NCBI GenBank assembly: GCA_027577595.1
Contig: JANBRJ010000038.1
Span: 82,811 to 146,810 of the forward strand
Source of the DNA: Coemansia sp. RSA 487
Taxonomy: Eukaryota > Kickxellomycota > Kickxellomycetes > Kickxellales > Kickxellaceae
Length of the DNA stretch: 64,000 nucleotides
Reading direction: 5' to 3'
In this document: positions 22,326-32,560 of the stretch, one piece after another
How positions within the stretch are numbered: position 1 is the first letter of the stretch
How the letters are laid out: every line of letters begins with the position of its first letter
The notes under the pieces: model-generated
Told to the model about the DNA's origin: nothing
What the model saw: the letters and a program-made list of their open reading frames with translations, nothing else
Database searches by the model: none
Made by a program: the position numbers and the translations under genes

Positions 22326-23768
22326 ATGGAAGCTAGAACAGCCCAAAGCCCTACCAATGCTGCATTGCAGTTTCTTGAGCAGCATTGGGCGCAGTTGCTA
22401 GTCAGCCTTGTCCTGTTTGTTGGCACATACAGCTGGGTGAGACGCGAAACAGTAGCAAAATACGCGCCGTCGTCACTGCTTGTCCCTTCGACCTCGACAT
22501 ACCCATCAAAGGCATACACGGTTCGACGGAAGATCCCAGCACAGCAGTTCATCGACGACTTTCTCCAAGGACGCATAGAGCTACGCGATGCCCAGTCGGG
22601 CTTCGGGATGAAAAATATAGCCGATATCGTGTGCTTTCGCTACGACCTTGTTCTTGTGTGTCGCGTTCTGCGCGTTTTCTTCAGCACTTTCCATTCAGAG
22701 AGAAGGGATAGGCGTGACATTGAAAAGTACGTACAAAGCAACAACTCTCTTCTCGAGGAGATTCTCGGTCCCGATCGTCTGCCTTTGGTCGGCTACATAC
22801 GCGAAGGCATGCCCCAGAATCTGGAGTCTGGTCTGGCGGTGCAAATGGAACGGGTGGGCAAGGAGTACTTGGATCTGGGACCAAATGACCGTCTTTTGGA
22901 CGTGCATGCGCAGTGGGGTGATCTGGCCGTCTATTTGGCCCACGACCACCAGACGCCAACCTGCGCCGTTGTCGCCACGCCGTCGCAGCTCGCCCACGCA
23001 ACAAACCTGACTGGCGAGTCGCAAGTGCAGCGGTTTCTACGCTTTGTCACCGGCGACTACCGCGCAGTGGCACAGTGTCTGCCGCCGGGAATCCCGCCGT
23101 TTACAAAGGTCATGGCCATCGATGCTCTCGATATGGTTGGCCTGCGGAACCTGCCGGCTTTTCTCCGCTCGGTAAACGACGTGATGGAGATTGGCGGACG
23201 CTTTCTAATGCAAGTGACGACGACACCGTCGAGCCTTGGGTACCGACCACGCAGGCACCCGCTCTCCAGACCAATTGGAGCACAGGCAGGGTTTGGCCAT
23301 GAGGACGGCGGCTCTAACGGCTCCAGCCTAGATAGCAGCAGCCACGATGATGGCGCAAGGAATGTAGGCCAGTCGTACTCACAAGGTAACGACTCGTCTA
23401 AGGATGACCAGTTTGTGGACAGAATCGCAGGTGAGGATGAGTGGGCTGAACATTGGTGGTACCACTGGTTCCGTCAGCAGTACATTCAACCCGGGGCAGA
23501 CACGAGCATGTCCATAAGCATTGAACAAGTGATGGGTGACCTGCAGAAAGCTGGATTCGAGGTCCTGCAGATGGAAAGCCTGACGATGGATGCGGCGATG
23601 ACCACAGCTGTTTGGTGCAGCCGACTGTGTGCGTCAAAGCGTCAGATCGAAATGGAGATGGGCGAGGCCGCTTACCGCGCTTGGGAACTGTATCTGAATT
23701 GGACACAGAGCCTGTATACCCGTGGTCGCTTGCACAAGCATTTTGTACTTGCTGTCAAGCGTGCATAA
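22326..23768 (+). CDS. Cyclopropane-fatty-acid-synthase-like methyltransferase with degenerate SAM loop
   Basis: One exon, 480 residues. A likely membrane span lies at about 22-39 (LLVSLVLFVGTYSWV). The fold pattern follows the CFA synthase/SAM mycolic methyltransferase family: LESGLAVQMERVGKEYLDL before motif I (in the place of the LeeAQ...K segment), a DYRAV segment, IDALDMVGLRNLPAFLRSV in place of iemlEhVG, GGRFLMQ, and a C-terminal WYHWFRQQYIQPGA. Motif I reads LLDVHAQWGDLA where the family has LDIGCGWGxLA, so the glycine loop that holds SAM is lost. A Gly/Ser/Asp-rich insert sits at about 310-360. Active relatives methylate or cyclopropanate lipid acyl chains, and fungal relatives methylate sphingolipid bases. 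This copy may be inactive or bind SAM differently. No frameshift or stop is present, so it is a maintained gene rather than a pseudogene. Confidence 0.75.
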   Translation: MEARTAQSPTNAALQFLEQHWAQLLVSLVLFVGTYSWVRRETVAKYAPSSLLVPSTSTYPSKAYTVRRKIPAQQFIDDFLQGRIELRDAQSGFGMKNIADIVCFRYDLVLVCRVLRVFFSTFHSERRDRRDIEKYVQSNNSLLEEILGPDRLPLVGYIREGMPQNLESGLAVQMERVGKEYLDLGPNDRLLDVHAQWGDLAVYLAHDHQTPTCAVVATPSQLAHATNLTGESQVQRFLRFVTGDYRAVAQCLPPGIPPFTKVMAIDALDMVGLRNLPAFLRSVNDVMEIGGRFLMQVTTTPSSLGYRPRRHPLSRPIGAQAGFGHEDGGSNGSSLDSSSHDDGARNVGQSYSQGNDSSKDDQFVDRIAGEDEWAEHWWYHWFRQQYIQPGADTSMSISIEQVMGDLQKAGFEVLQMESLTMDAAMTTAVWCSRLCASKRQIEMEMGEAAYRAWELYLNWTQSLYTRGRLHKHFVLAVKRA

Positions 23769-25855
23769 TAGTTGTTTTGCTAATGATCCTTAATTTATAT
23801 GATAACTATCATTTCGCATTTTTCCTTACTTATTGCAAAATGAGGTTATTTATGACTGAACCATGTCATTCCTGGCATTTGATACTTTGAACAAGTGTTT
23901 ATGTTTCTGGTGGCTTTCTATATTATCAATCACATTTCTATAAGAGAAATCGAAAAAGGGAATTGTTGTTGGTTTTTCCAGACATGTTGCTATTAATATC
24001 TGGTATTCCCTTTGTCTCTGCTCCAAGATATAAAGTACATTTATCCACAGATGCACTTTGATACGCTTTATATAGTTTAACCTGTCTGTCACTAGCAATG
24101 CATTCTAAGCGCATAGATTTGCCAGGGACAAAGTTGGAGTACGGTTCTGGCGCAGCAAAGAGGAAGTGTTGCAGCCCGGAGCCTGATTAGAAGCACAGCT
24201 ACAAATTGATTTGGATACATGCACGCATGTCGTAGTAAGCCCCAAAGGCGAGACTTGGATGCAAATCTGTGCCGGTAGTGTGTAAGGGTTGGCTGGAGTT
24301 GATGCGTCGCAGCCATGTTCAGGCGCTGAGATGATATGGGCGGTGAATTCTGTAGAGACAGAAGGATCAAGCAGCGTCAAAGAGTCATATGCTTAGGCCT
24401 GCACCGAAGAAGCGACTCTGTTTTACGTTGATGGTGCGCACATGTTTTCGGCCGTCTGGCAGTTCTGTGTTGGCGACACGGCGGAAGAAGAGATTATGCT
24501 CTGAGACATCACATGCAAGCCTGCATTGCCATTCGCAGGGACACTATGCTCTTCAAGATAGGCGTCAGTCCCGACCATGGTCGAGCAGACGGTTTGAATT
24601 GATGGCACTCTGGACCCCTTGCTGAGTTTTTGTGCTGGGCAGTCACGAGCACCGAAACCAAAGTCTGTGGTTGACGAAAGTACAGAGCTCGGCAAATCAG
24701 TTGAAATGAAAGATTTGCCGTCGATTATAGCCGTCGAGTGCTCTGGCAGCGAAATCGTGAGCGTTTTTGAGCAGTTGTTTTTGTTGGAGCGCTTGCCGCA
24801 GAAAACCCGCTTCAGTGGTCTCTTGAAAGATTTCTGCCCAGGAATTTTCGAAGGTTTAAGTAGTATCTAGATGAAGGATCTTCTGGTTCCTACATTCTTT
24901 CGGAGCTAAGAAAAAAGAATGCCAAGGCTAGCAAAATTAGCATGTCTCCAGATGGCAGTACTAGCTGCGCCAACACGACTTTCTATGCCAGTAGAATACT
25001 ACTACTCGTAAACTTTGGTATCTCTTAAGGATCTGGAGAAACCAGGCATGCAATATTTCAGATGTGTCAATTAACTGTTTCTTTTTATTTTTGCTACCAA
25101 AAGTGAAAATATAAGCAATTTGTGAATCCCCAACTATTTTGAATGTGATCAAATGTAATAACCATGTTTGAACCAGAGTATAAAATCGAAAATTAGTGCC
25201 CTATGTGTGGCTTGTTTTCTGTTGAAACCTGAACATGTTATGATCAGATTACGCTCTGGAATTTTGACATCTCCTGTGCGTTGATCGGCTTGGACTGATA
25301 TGTTCACAAAATTTAATAGAAAAACAACCCCACAAATCATTGATTACTTTTCCTTTTTTCTTTACCGGTTTGGCCACTTGGTCTTCTATTGTTCATTTAC
25401 AAATTGCTCTACGCATTTAATCTTTCTAATCTATTTCATATTAGTTTTAAAAAAGCATTTTCTTTTAATTTTCTCGAAACATGTAAAACAACTGCTCGAG
25501 TTACATTACGGATCTTGATCACAACATCAGCTATAGGGTTATTTTGTTGCTCCAGCCAGATATCAGACAATGCCAGTCTTGTTACGCCACATTTTGGAGT
25601 AGTAGTAGCAAAGGCCAAAACAATGTAGCAGTATATTTTCCTTGTATTAATTATTCCCATGTCAATTCGTCTTGTCAACAATGTTTGATAAAAAAATTTT
25701 GCTTGATAATGGCCACCCACAAATGGTATGAATTGCACACTTTTGCATCTCTTGGCTTATACTTTCTATTCTCTTATTTTTAGTATATTCTATCCATCTT
25801 ATTTGATGATCCTAGTTTTATTTTCAGCTCCATTTCCGCTTTCTCTGTATTATAA
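23769..25855. other. AT-rich intergenic region with a possible decayed ORF
   Basis: About 2.1 kb between two plus-strand genes. The central, less AT-rich part (24105-24870) has a long minus-strand open frame (separate entry). The rest (24900-25855) is plain AT-rich sequence holding the P5B ATPase promoter. Confidence 0.55.
24105..24870 (-). pseudogene. Possible decayed coding region, unknown
   Basis: One minus-strand frame is open from about 24870 to 24105 except for two stops about 30 bp apart (TAA at 24425-24423 and a TAA near 24395). It is Ser/Thr-rich on both sides of the stops, as if it were one old gene. It contains FGFGARDCPA, which satisfies the ten-residue cytochrome P450 haem-cysteine pattern. 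The sequence before it does not look like a P450 PERF region or K helix, so I do not call it a P450. It may be a relic or a chance open frame. Confidence 0.2.
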
Positions 25856-28800
25856 ATGCATCCATCCACTTCAAACCCTCGCGCATCTGAGCAAAAAGAG
25901 TACTTAACCCAAGATGACATACATGTACGCTTTCGTGGATTCAAACTACTTACTACTGGTTGTGTTGCCTATTGGCTTCTTGTTTTTTGTACAGGCGGCA
26001 TACTTTACATTCTGAATTCGTGGTTTCATACCATCTATATCTGGGTTGCTTTAAAACCTACCAACTTTTCATCAGCCAGCTATGTGCAAGTTCTTAGCGA
26101 CAAAAATAAACATCTAGAGCTCGTTCATGTTGGCACTACCACGCTTTCTGGAAATATGTCTAATGCCAGTTTTTCTCAATATAATACTACTTGTGCAAGG
26201 AAAAAGTGTGCTACTTTGGGCACTCTACGAATCTTTACCTTTCGCCATTTTCGATTTGTTTACTGCCCAGATATCGACCATTACGTGCTCGTAAACCGGT
26301 TGAAGGACTCGGATTGGACAAGCAGACTCACGCCACAAAAGAATGGCCTTTGCAGGAATGAAGTAGAGAAAAGGCGTGCGCTTTTTGGGCCATGTTTAAT
26401 TGGCATTTACGAGAAATCGTACATACGCCTATTCCGTGATGAAGTTGTAAACCCGTTCTACATGTTCCAGATAGTGAGTATAATCATCTGGTGTTACGAG
26501 GAGTACTACTACTACGCTTGCGCTATATTCGTGATTTCCGCAATCTCAATTGCTACAAGTCTAGTGTCGGCCAAAAATACGATCCGTAATATTCGAAAAA
26601 TGGCAATGCATACGTGTCTGATAACAGTCTTACGCAATGGAAGCTGGGAGGTCTTAGAATCAAGCGAGTTGGTTCCAGGCGATATCGTAGATCTTGGGTC
26701 GTCTGGGTTGTTTACGCTGCCATGTGACGCTGTTGTACTTGAGGGGGACTGTATCGTCAACGAGAGCATGCTGACTGGTGAGAGTGTTCCCGAGTTTAAG
26801 TGTTCTCTGGATCAGGGAACTACCGTTCTTGGTTCAATCGACATGGAAGCATATACGTTTAGCCCCTCTGTGTCACGCCATGTGATCTTTGCGGGAACTC
26901 ATTTGGTGCGTGTACGCAGGACAGAGAGCGTGTATGGAAGCTATGTGGATAATACGGCCGAAGGAAGCCGGAATACACACACAACAGCAATGGTGATTCG
27001 AACTGGGTTCTGTTCAACAAAGGGAGCGCTTGTGCGGTCCATTTTGTTTCCACGACCAACGAAGTTTCGGTTCTATCGTGATGCGTTCTGTTTTGTCGGA
27101 ATTTTAGCGTTGATTGCAATAGCCGGATTCACAGTGAATGCGATCAATCTGCATCGACTTGGTGTTTCGGCTTCGACCATTGCGATAAAGGCGCTCGACC
27201 TCATTACGGTTGTTGTCCCGCCAGCTCTTCCAGCGTCCATGTCAATTGGGATGGCGTTTGCTGCCAGAAGACTGCGCAAGAAAGGCATATTCTGCATTAG
27301 TCCATCACGCATCAATGTCGCCAGCAAAGTTGCGGCCATGTGCTTTGACAAGACAGGAACATTGACTGAGGAGGGGCTGGACTTGCTGGGTATCCATACA
27401 GCCGACCATAGGACGGGCCAATTTACAAAAGTGTGTACCGAGGTTAAGGAACTGGTGTGTTCTGCGAATTCAGCTCAAGACGGTGGTATATTTGATTCAG
27501 CTGGTGATCCTGGAATTTCTGTTATAAAGGCTATTGCCTCATGCCATTCCCTGCGATTAGTTGATAACAAACCTGTCGGGGATCCGCTAGAGCTCAAGAT
27601 GCTAGAATTTTCGGGCTGGAATATGGACGAGGACGAGGATACCGGAACAACCATCGTCAGTCCGCCCACATCTATGGTCAAAGCTGATATAGACTCAAAC
27701 AGTAGCTCAAACGAAAGGATATGCAACATCTACCATTCAGAGAAGCGTGTTGGCTCTTGCAAATATCCTCCAGCTGCGATTCGAATATTAAAGACATTCG
27801 ATTTTGCTTCAGAGCTTCGGCGAGCAAGTGTTATTGTTTGCCAACATGGGACACAGCGTAGAGCTGAGGCTTATGTAAAGGGAGCTCCCGAAGTTATCAA
27901 AGAGCTGTGTTGGCCAGCGACGGTTCCGCGAGAATACTTTTCCATTCTGAACGAGTTCACGCAAAAGGGATACCGAGTTATTGCAATTGCTGGGAAGCCT
28001 CTAGAAAGCTGGGTGCTTAGCGCGAAGAGTATTCCAGAGCGTGCTGAAATCGAGTCTTGCCTGACATTCATGGGGTTTCTGGTGTTTGAGAACAGACTTA
28101 AACCAAAAACAGCAGAGATTATTGGAGAGCTTCGTCAAGCAAGAATACGGATGATTATGTGCACCGGCGATAACCCATTGACAGCTGTCAGCGTTGCTCG
28201 CGAATGTCAACTTGTTCGATCCGATGTCAGCGTTTTTGTTTCGCATGTACAAGAGGCATCCGCTAAAAGTGGTGACACAATAGATGTGTTTGAGGGTAAG
28301 AAGCCAAACGGATTTACTACTTTTATGAATTCCTCGCACTTACGCCCAGGTATTGTTTGGAAAGAGTCTACCGGAAAGGAAATCATTCTGGATCCGGTTG
28401 CCCTTGTTCCGTCAGCTGCTAATCAAACAGACAAGGACGCTGTTGCGTTTGCAGAGGAGCTGGCAGAGTCGGGTTGTTATTGCCTTGCGGTTACTGGCGA
28501 CGCGTTTGAACTGTTTACAAAAGATGTGTTGGGTATGGAAGATACGTGGAAACTTATACTGATGCGTGGCCTGGTCTTTGCACGCATGTCACCGGAACAA
28601 AAAGCTGTTCTTGTCGAGCAGCTGCAGGTTCTAGGCTATATCACCGGATTTTGCGGAGATGGCGCAAACGACTGCACAGCACTGAAAACAGCAGATGTTG
28701 GTATTTCGTTGAGCGAGGCCGAGGCGAGCGTCGCTGCACCTTTTACATCCAGCATTCCAGATATTAGCTGTGTAGCATGTGTGCTGAGAGAAGGACGGTG

Positions 28801-29692
28801 CTCAATCGCTACAAGCTTTGGCTGCTTCAAGTACATGATGCTATATTCGATGATCCAGTTTACTTCATGCTGCCTTTTGTATGTCTACAACATCAACCTC
28901 ACGAATGGACAATTTTTGTACGTGGATCTGTTTATAACTCTTCCGATTGCCGTGTGTATGAACCGGGTAAAGCCATTCAAGGTGCTTGTCCCCAAGCGTC
29001 CTTCCGCCAGCCTTATCAGCAAAAAGGTTTTGACATCGCTTACTGGGAACGTTGTCCTTATCATCGGGTTTCAGGTCGCAGTTTACTTTATGACAGAAGC
29101 CCAAAGCTGGTATGAAAAGCCAGTACCAAAGAAACCAGGCGATCCAGACTCTACACCTTTGGAAGGAAACTTGAACACATCGATATTTCTCTTTTCAACC
29201 TTCCAGTACATATTCATCGGTCTTGTCTTTAGCATTGGGCCGCCATATCGACAACCGGTACGCCAAAACTACGTATACATTGTGACCTTGACTCTTTTGC
29301 TAGCATTTAATCTCTGGATGGTGATGGTACCTGCCAAGGGGTTTTACTCGTTGTTTGGCCTGGTCCATGTAAGGGCTAGCTGGCGGTTTGTCATTTTTGG
29401 AATGGGCGCCGCCAACTTTGCAATGTGCTATTTCGGCGAGCAGTTTCTGTTTCCATGGATTGCACCTCGGGTAGCCAAAGTGTTCAGGTTTGTTCGCCTT
29501 GCCAGCAATCGGTGCCTGAAAAGAGGATGTGGTCACTGCATAAATGCATACAGGAGAAAAGGCACAGAGGATGGCGTAGGCAATAGCGGAGCGGCCACTA
29601 GTGGGATCTGGAAGCAGACTAACAAGCGCGAGAACAGAAAAGAGTACAAGCTCCTTTTGGAGAAAATGGTCGGCGGAGCAGGGTTATACTAG
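25856..29692 (+). CDS. P5B-type ATPase (ATP13A2/Ypk9 family)
   Basis: One exon, 1278 residues. P-type ATPase landmarks appear in order: NESMLTGESVP at about 303 (actuator), PPALPASMSIGMAFA at about 456 (the M4 PPALP signature of P5B; P5A has PPELP), FDKTGTLTE at about 497 (phosphorylated Asp), KGAPE at about 675, CTGDNPLTAVSVARE at about 769 and FCGDGANDC at about 933. Hydrophobic spans flank these, with an N-terminal hairpin at about 35-65 as in P5 pumps. P5B pumps sit in vacuole, lysosome or endosome membranes. Those studied (ATP13A2) export polyamines from the lumen, and yeast Ypk9 protects against metals. Residues for catalysis are all present. The gene is clearly richer in A/T-ending codons than the Sec7, eIF4G or Hsp110 genes nearby, perhaps from lower expression. 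It converges on calcineurin B 221 bp away. Confidence 0.92.
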   Translation: MHPSTSNPRASEQKEYLTQDDIHVRFRGFKLLTTGCVAYWLLVFCTGGILYILNSWFHTIYIWVALKPTNFSSASYVQVLSDKNKHLELVHVGTTTLSGNMSNASFSQYNTTCARKKCATLGTLRIFTFRHFRFVYCPDIDHYVLVNRLKDSDWTSRLTPQKNGLCRNEVEKRRALFGPCLIGIYEKSYIRLFRDEVVNPFYMFQIVSIIIWCYEEYYYYACAIFVISAISIATSLVSAKNTIRNIRKMAMHTCLITVLRNGSWEVLESSELVPGDIVDLGSSGLFTLPCDAVVLEGDCIVNESMLTGESVPEFKCSLDQGTTVLGSIDMEAYTFSPSVSRHVIFAGTHLVRVRRTESVYGSYVDNTAEGSRNTHTTAMVIRTGFCSTKGALVRSILFPRPTKFRFYRDAFCFVGILALIAIAGFTVNAINLHRLGVSASTIAIKALDLITVVVPPALPASMSIGMAFAARRLRKKGIFCISPSRINVASKVAAMCFDKTGTLTEEGLDLLGIHTADHRTGQFTKVCTEVKELVCSANSAQDGGIFDSAGDPGISVIKAIASCHSLRLVDNKPVGDPLELKMLEFSGWNMDEDEDTGTTIVSPPTSMVKADIDSNSSSNERICNIYHSEKRVGSCKYPPAAIRILKTFDFASELRRASVIVCQHGTQRRAEAYVKGAPEVIKELCWPATVPREYFSILNEFTQKGYRVIAIAGKPLESWVLSAKSIPERAEIESCLTFMGFLVFENRLKPKTAEIIGELRQARIRMIMCTGDNPLTAVSVARECQLVRSDVSVFVSHVQEASAKSGDTIDVFEGKKPNGFTTFMNSSHLRPGIVWKESTGKEIILDPVALVPSAANQTDKDAVAFAEELAESGCYCLAVTGDAFELFTKDVLGMEDTWKLILMRGLVFARMSPEQKAVLVEQLQVLGYITGFCGDGANDCTALKTADVGISLSEAEASVAAPFTSSIPDISCVACVLREGRCSIATSFGCFKYMMLYSMIQFTSCCLLYVYNINLTNGQFLYVDLFITLPIAVCMNRVKPFKVLVPKRPSASLISKKVLTSLTGNVVLIIGFQVAVYFMTEAQSWYEKPVPKKPGDPDSTPLEGNLNTSIFLFSTFQYIFIGLVFSIGPPYRQPVRQNYVYIVTLTLLLAFNLWMVMVPAKGFYSLFGLVHVRASWRFVIFGMGAANFAMCYFGEQFLFPWIAPRVAKVFRFVRLASNRCLKRGCGHCINAYRRKGTEDGVGNSGAATSGIWKQTNKRENRKEYKLLLEKMVGGAGLY

Positions 29693-29913
29693 CTGGAACG
29701 CCTTTCCTTAATGATACTTTTTTTTATATTTCCAGCAGCATGTAGCATGCTGAGAATACCTTTTGTATTCACAACTCAAAATGCAGCTAGAAAAGTAACG
29801 AATGATAATACTGAATAGTGAAATAAGTAAGAGGGTTACATAATATAGATGGGCAATGCCCATAGACGATGGTTTATCTGTATTTGCAAGCATATCATTG
29901 CCAAGCGTCTGTA

Positions 29914-30444
29914 TTAGATTTTCTCGGTGTCAATTGTAAGCTGGTTTGCTACATCGGTGCGGGCAACGAACTTCTGGAACTCTTCAAAGTCTATCTTGCC
30001 ATCGCCATTCTTGTCAGCGTCACGAATGGTCTTGTCCACAATCTGCTGAACCTGTGCAGGTGTCAGGTTATTGCCGACCATCATTCTAAGAACAAGGAAC
30101 AGCTCGCCATTTGATATGAAGCCGTCGCGGTCCATGTCGTATATTTTAAAAGCAAAGCGCAGCTTCTCTTCCTTCTTTCCCTTGCTACTGAATGTGCTCA
30201 ACCCGGTGATAAACTCTTTAAAGTCCACGTCGCCGCCACCGTCCGTGTCAAATATGTCGATTAGCCGCCCAGATAGCGGATTGTTTGCCAATTGCGGAAT
30301 AGAAAGAAATTCGTCCCTGTCAATGGTGCCTGAATTGTCCTTGTCCAGTTTGGAGAAACGTTTGTACAGGCGCTGGATTTCTTCGGCGGTAAAGTTAGAC
30401 GAGTCCACGAGCTCGTCAAGGGCGATTGAATTGGCGTTACCCAT
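29914..30444 (-). CDS. CNB1: Calcineurin regulatory subunit B
   Basis: One exon, 176 residues, close to the 170-175 usual for the family. It starts MGNANS, a fit for N-myristoylation at Gly2. Four EF-hand loops are readable: [36 protein letters not shown] and [12 protein letters not shown]. Calcineurin B binds Ca2+ and, with calmodulin, activates the catalytic A subunit, which dephosphorylates Crz1-type factors during stress and morphogenesis. Absence of introns is notable, since this gene is usually split in other fungi. The start lies just upstream of a TAGAA stretch in the leader, and no upstream in-frame Met fits. Confidence 0.95.
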   Translation of the reverse strand: MGNANSIALDELVDSSNFTAEEIQRLYKRFSKLDKDNSGTIDRDEFLSIPQLANNPLSGRLIDIFDTDGGGDVDFKEFITGLSTFSSKGKKEEKLRFAFKIYDMDRDGFISNGELFLVLRMMVGNNLTPAQVQQIVDKTIRDADKNGDGKIDFEEFQKFVARTDVANQLTIDTEKI

Positions 30445-31161
30445 TTTCTAGAATTCTGCGCAGGTCCGTTTGTTTTGCTCTTGGTTGAATGAGTCTGCGT
30501 GTTTAACTTTGGCGGAGGAGCAAAAATAAATGAAATAAATAAATAAAATGAAATAAAAATTGTAATAACAGAATGTGCAATTAAAAGTGGCAACAAGAAA
30601 AAGTACAAAATATATTTGGCAGAAATGTGGAGACAAAGGCAGAGCTATGCAGAAAGACTGCACTGTGTTTTGCCACAATAAAAAAACTGCTTTGCAAGGC
30701 ACAAGTCCTCCAAATATCTTGGTTTCTTTCCTTGCCCATATAAGCCCGCTCTTTTCGATACTCTATTTTCCGTGGCTTCTGTGGTTTGTTCGATTGAAGC
30801 TAGCTAGATAGCGGTCTTTAATCGCATGAGCCCTCTTTTCCTCGAATAAGCGAGCTGGTTGCATCTGGCGTGGTTCTGGACTTTTCCACCTCTCCAACAA
30901 AACAATGCGCTGACAAGCTCATGCAGGGTCAGCGCATTTGCTACAGTAAACGCATAATGTGACAAATAGCTTTGTTGATAAGCAGGATAAGGGCGTTGTT
31001 GCAAAAAGGACTAGATCCAAAGCGTGTTTTGTATGATATAAATATGACAGACGACATAATCTTGCTTCTCTACATTTCACCAAGCTAATTTTTAAACTCT
31101 TGCTTCTTCAGAAATATCGTCCCTTTCTACCTTCTGCTTTCAGCTGCCGTGTGAGTTTTGC
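30445..31161. other. Divergent promoter region, CNB1 and LDH
   Basis: 717 bp between divergent genes. A/T-rich TAAATAAATAAAAT-type repeats lie close to CNB1 (30528-30560). A TATA box for LDH is given separately. Confidence 0.6.
31037..31043 (+). promoter_or_regulatory. TATA box of the LDH gene
   Basis: TATAAAT about 120 bp before the first ATG (31162), at a plausible promoter distance. Position and consensus are the only support. Confidence 0.4.
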
Positions 31162-32199
31162 ATGCAATATTATAGGCTTCCTTTTCTACCTGCTCTCTTT
31201 TCTTCTTCAAGACACATTAGCAAGCGCTATATCACTCGACACGCAGCACCATACTACTACCAGCCAACAGACGTGATTATGGCCACAGTTCCTAGACATC
31301 GTGTTTCTGTCATTGGCGGCGGCGGCAATGTCGGCGCTGCAACAGCGTTTGCGCTGATCGCAAAGGGCGTTCCTGCCGAGGTGCTTGTCGTGGATGTCGT
31401 TGACAAGGCAGCCGAGGGCCAGGCGCTGGACATCAGTGACGCGGCGTTCATGATGCCCGGAATATGCCGCAAAGGGTCATTCAAGGAAGCTGGACAGTCT
31501 GATGTCATTATCGTTACTGCGGGCGCACGCCAGCAGCCTGGCGAGCCCCGCTCCAACCTCATCGACCGCAACTACAAGATCATCAAGTCGATTATGGATA
31601 GTCTGCAGCCGATCAAACCGTCTGCAAAGATCCTGATGGTATCCAACCCCGTCGACGTGCTGACGGACATTGCACAGAAGACGTCGGGCTTACCTCGTGA
31701 GCATGTCATTGGCTCCGGCACCTATCTTGACACCGGCCGTCTGCGCAGCATGCTGTCCGACATCACTGGCGTGTCGCCGACATCCATCCACGCGTATATG
31801 CTGGGCGAGCACGGCGACAACCAGTTCACTAGCTGGTCGTCTGCGCGTATTGGCGGGCGTCCGCTACTTGAACACCCCCAGATGCAGGGTGTCGACCTGG
31901 ACAGCATCTACGAGAAAATCCAGCAAAAGGCGTATGTTATCATCGAAGCAAAAGGATCGACGTACTACGGAATCGGCATTTGCGCAGCAACGCTTGCAGA
32001 AGCCTTACTGAACAACACGAGCCAGGTATTCCCTGTTACCAACTACGTCGAGAGCTACGGGTGCTACATGTCCTGGCCTGCTGCCATCGGCTCCGAAGGG
32101 GTCGAGCAGTCGTTTGATGTCAGGCTTAATGGCGAGGAGACCAAGAAGCTCGACAAAGCAATCAGCGCCATAAAGGAAACATGCTCAAATTACCATTAA
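31162..32199 (+). CDS. NAD-dependent L-lactate dehydrogenase with possible mitochondrial N-terminus
   Basis: 345 residues. Rossmann loop VIGGGGNVGAATA at about 50, then TAGARQQPGEPRSNL at about 120, NPVDVLTD, DTGRLR and the catalytic-His motif GEHGDN at about 213. The Gln in GARQQPGE and absence of the malate-type Arg (RKPG) mark it as lactate- rather than malate-specific. It would convert pyruvate plus NADH to lactate, regenerating NAD+ at low oxygen; such LDHs occur in zygomycete-grade fungi but are uncommon in Dikarya. The first 39 residues are Arg/Ser/Tyr-rich without acids until about 37, like a mitochondrial presequence. A second in-frame ATG at 31279 (GATTATGGCC) would give the usual cytosolic length. 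Both starts may be used. It is followed by a CLPTM1-like gene on the same strand. Confidence 0.88.
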   Translation: MQYYRLPFLPALFSSSRHISKRYITRHAAPYYYQPTDVIMATVPRHRVSVIGGGGNVGAATAFALIAKGVPAEVLVVDVVDKAAEGQALDISDAAFMMPGICRKGSFKEAGQSDVIIVTAGARQQPGEPRSNLIDRNYKIIKSIMDSLQPIKPSAKILMVSNPVDVLTDIAQKTSGLPREHVIGSGTYLDTGRLRSMLSDITGVSPTSIHAYMLGEHGDNQFTSWSSARIGGRPLLEHPQMQGVDLDSIYEKIQQKAYVIIEAKGSTYYGIGICAATLAEALLNNTSQVFPVTNYVESYGCYMSWPAAIGSEGVEQSFDVRLNGEETKKLDKAISAIKETCSNYH

Positions 32200-32251
32200 C
32201 ATGCCAGCTTTTATTTTTTATTTTTGTGAAAAATATTGTTTTTTTCCTGCA

Positions 32252-32269
32252 AATAAATTCCAATAAATA
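32252..32269 (+). terminator. Polyadenylation signals of LDH
   Basis: Two AATAAA copies (32252 and about 32263) lie 50-70 bp after the stop codon in a T-rich 3' region. Confidence 0.5.
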
Positions 32270-32442
32270 TTGTACACAGCACTTGATTTCCTCTCATTTG
32301 GCACAACAAAAATCTGAATAGCAGCAAATCCTCTAGCCACGAAACCGAGATCTACGGCGGGTTTTGGACACTTGCAGTCTTTTGGCCAAGTTTTTCTGCA
32401 TTTTTATTAGCTGTGCAGCATCATTTCCCAGGAATCGATTGA

Positions 32443-32448
32443 TATAAA
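32443..32448 (+). promoter_or_regulatory. TATA box of the CLPTM1-like gene
   Basis: TATAAA in GATATAAAAGCC, about 118 bp before the ATG at 32561. The LDH-CLPTM1 spacer (32200-32560) holds nothing else recognised. Confidence 0.45.
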
Positions 32449-32560
32449 AGCCTTGCAAACAGGGCAGCCAGTCCAAATATCTCCTTTCCCTGCTTTCAGG
32501 TCTTTTCTCGCCATTTAATTCTGATACTGAAATATCTGTCCTATTTTCGCTACTAAAACC

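Noticed and set aside
22629-22690. Possible short in-frame intron in the methyltransferase-like gene
   Set aside because: The donor would be GTGTGC, unlike the GTAAGT/GTGAGT seen in this window, and the frame is open through it.
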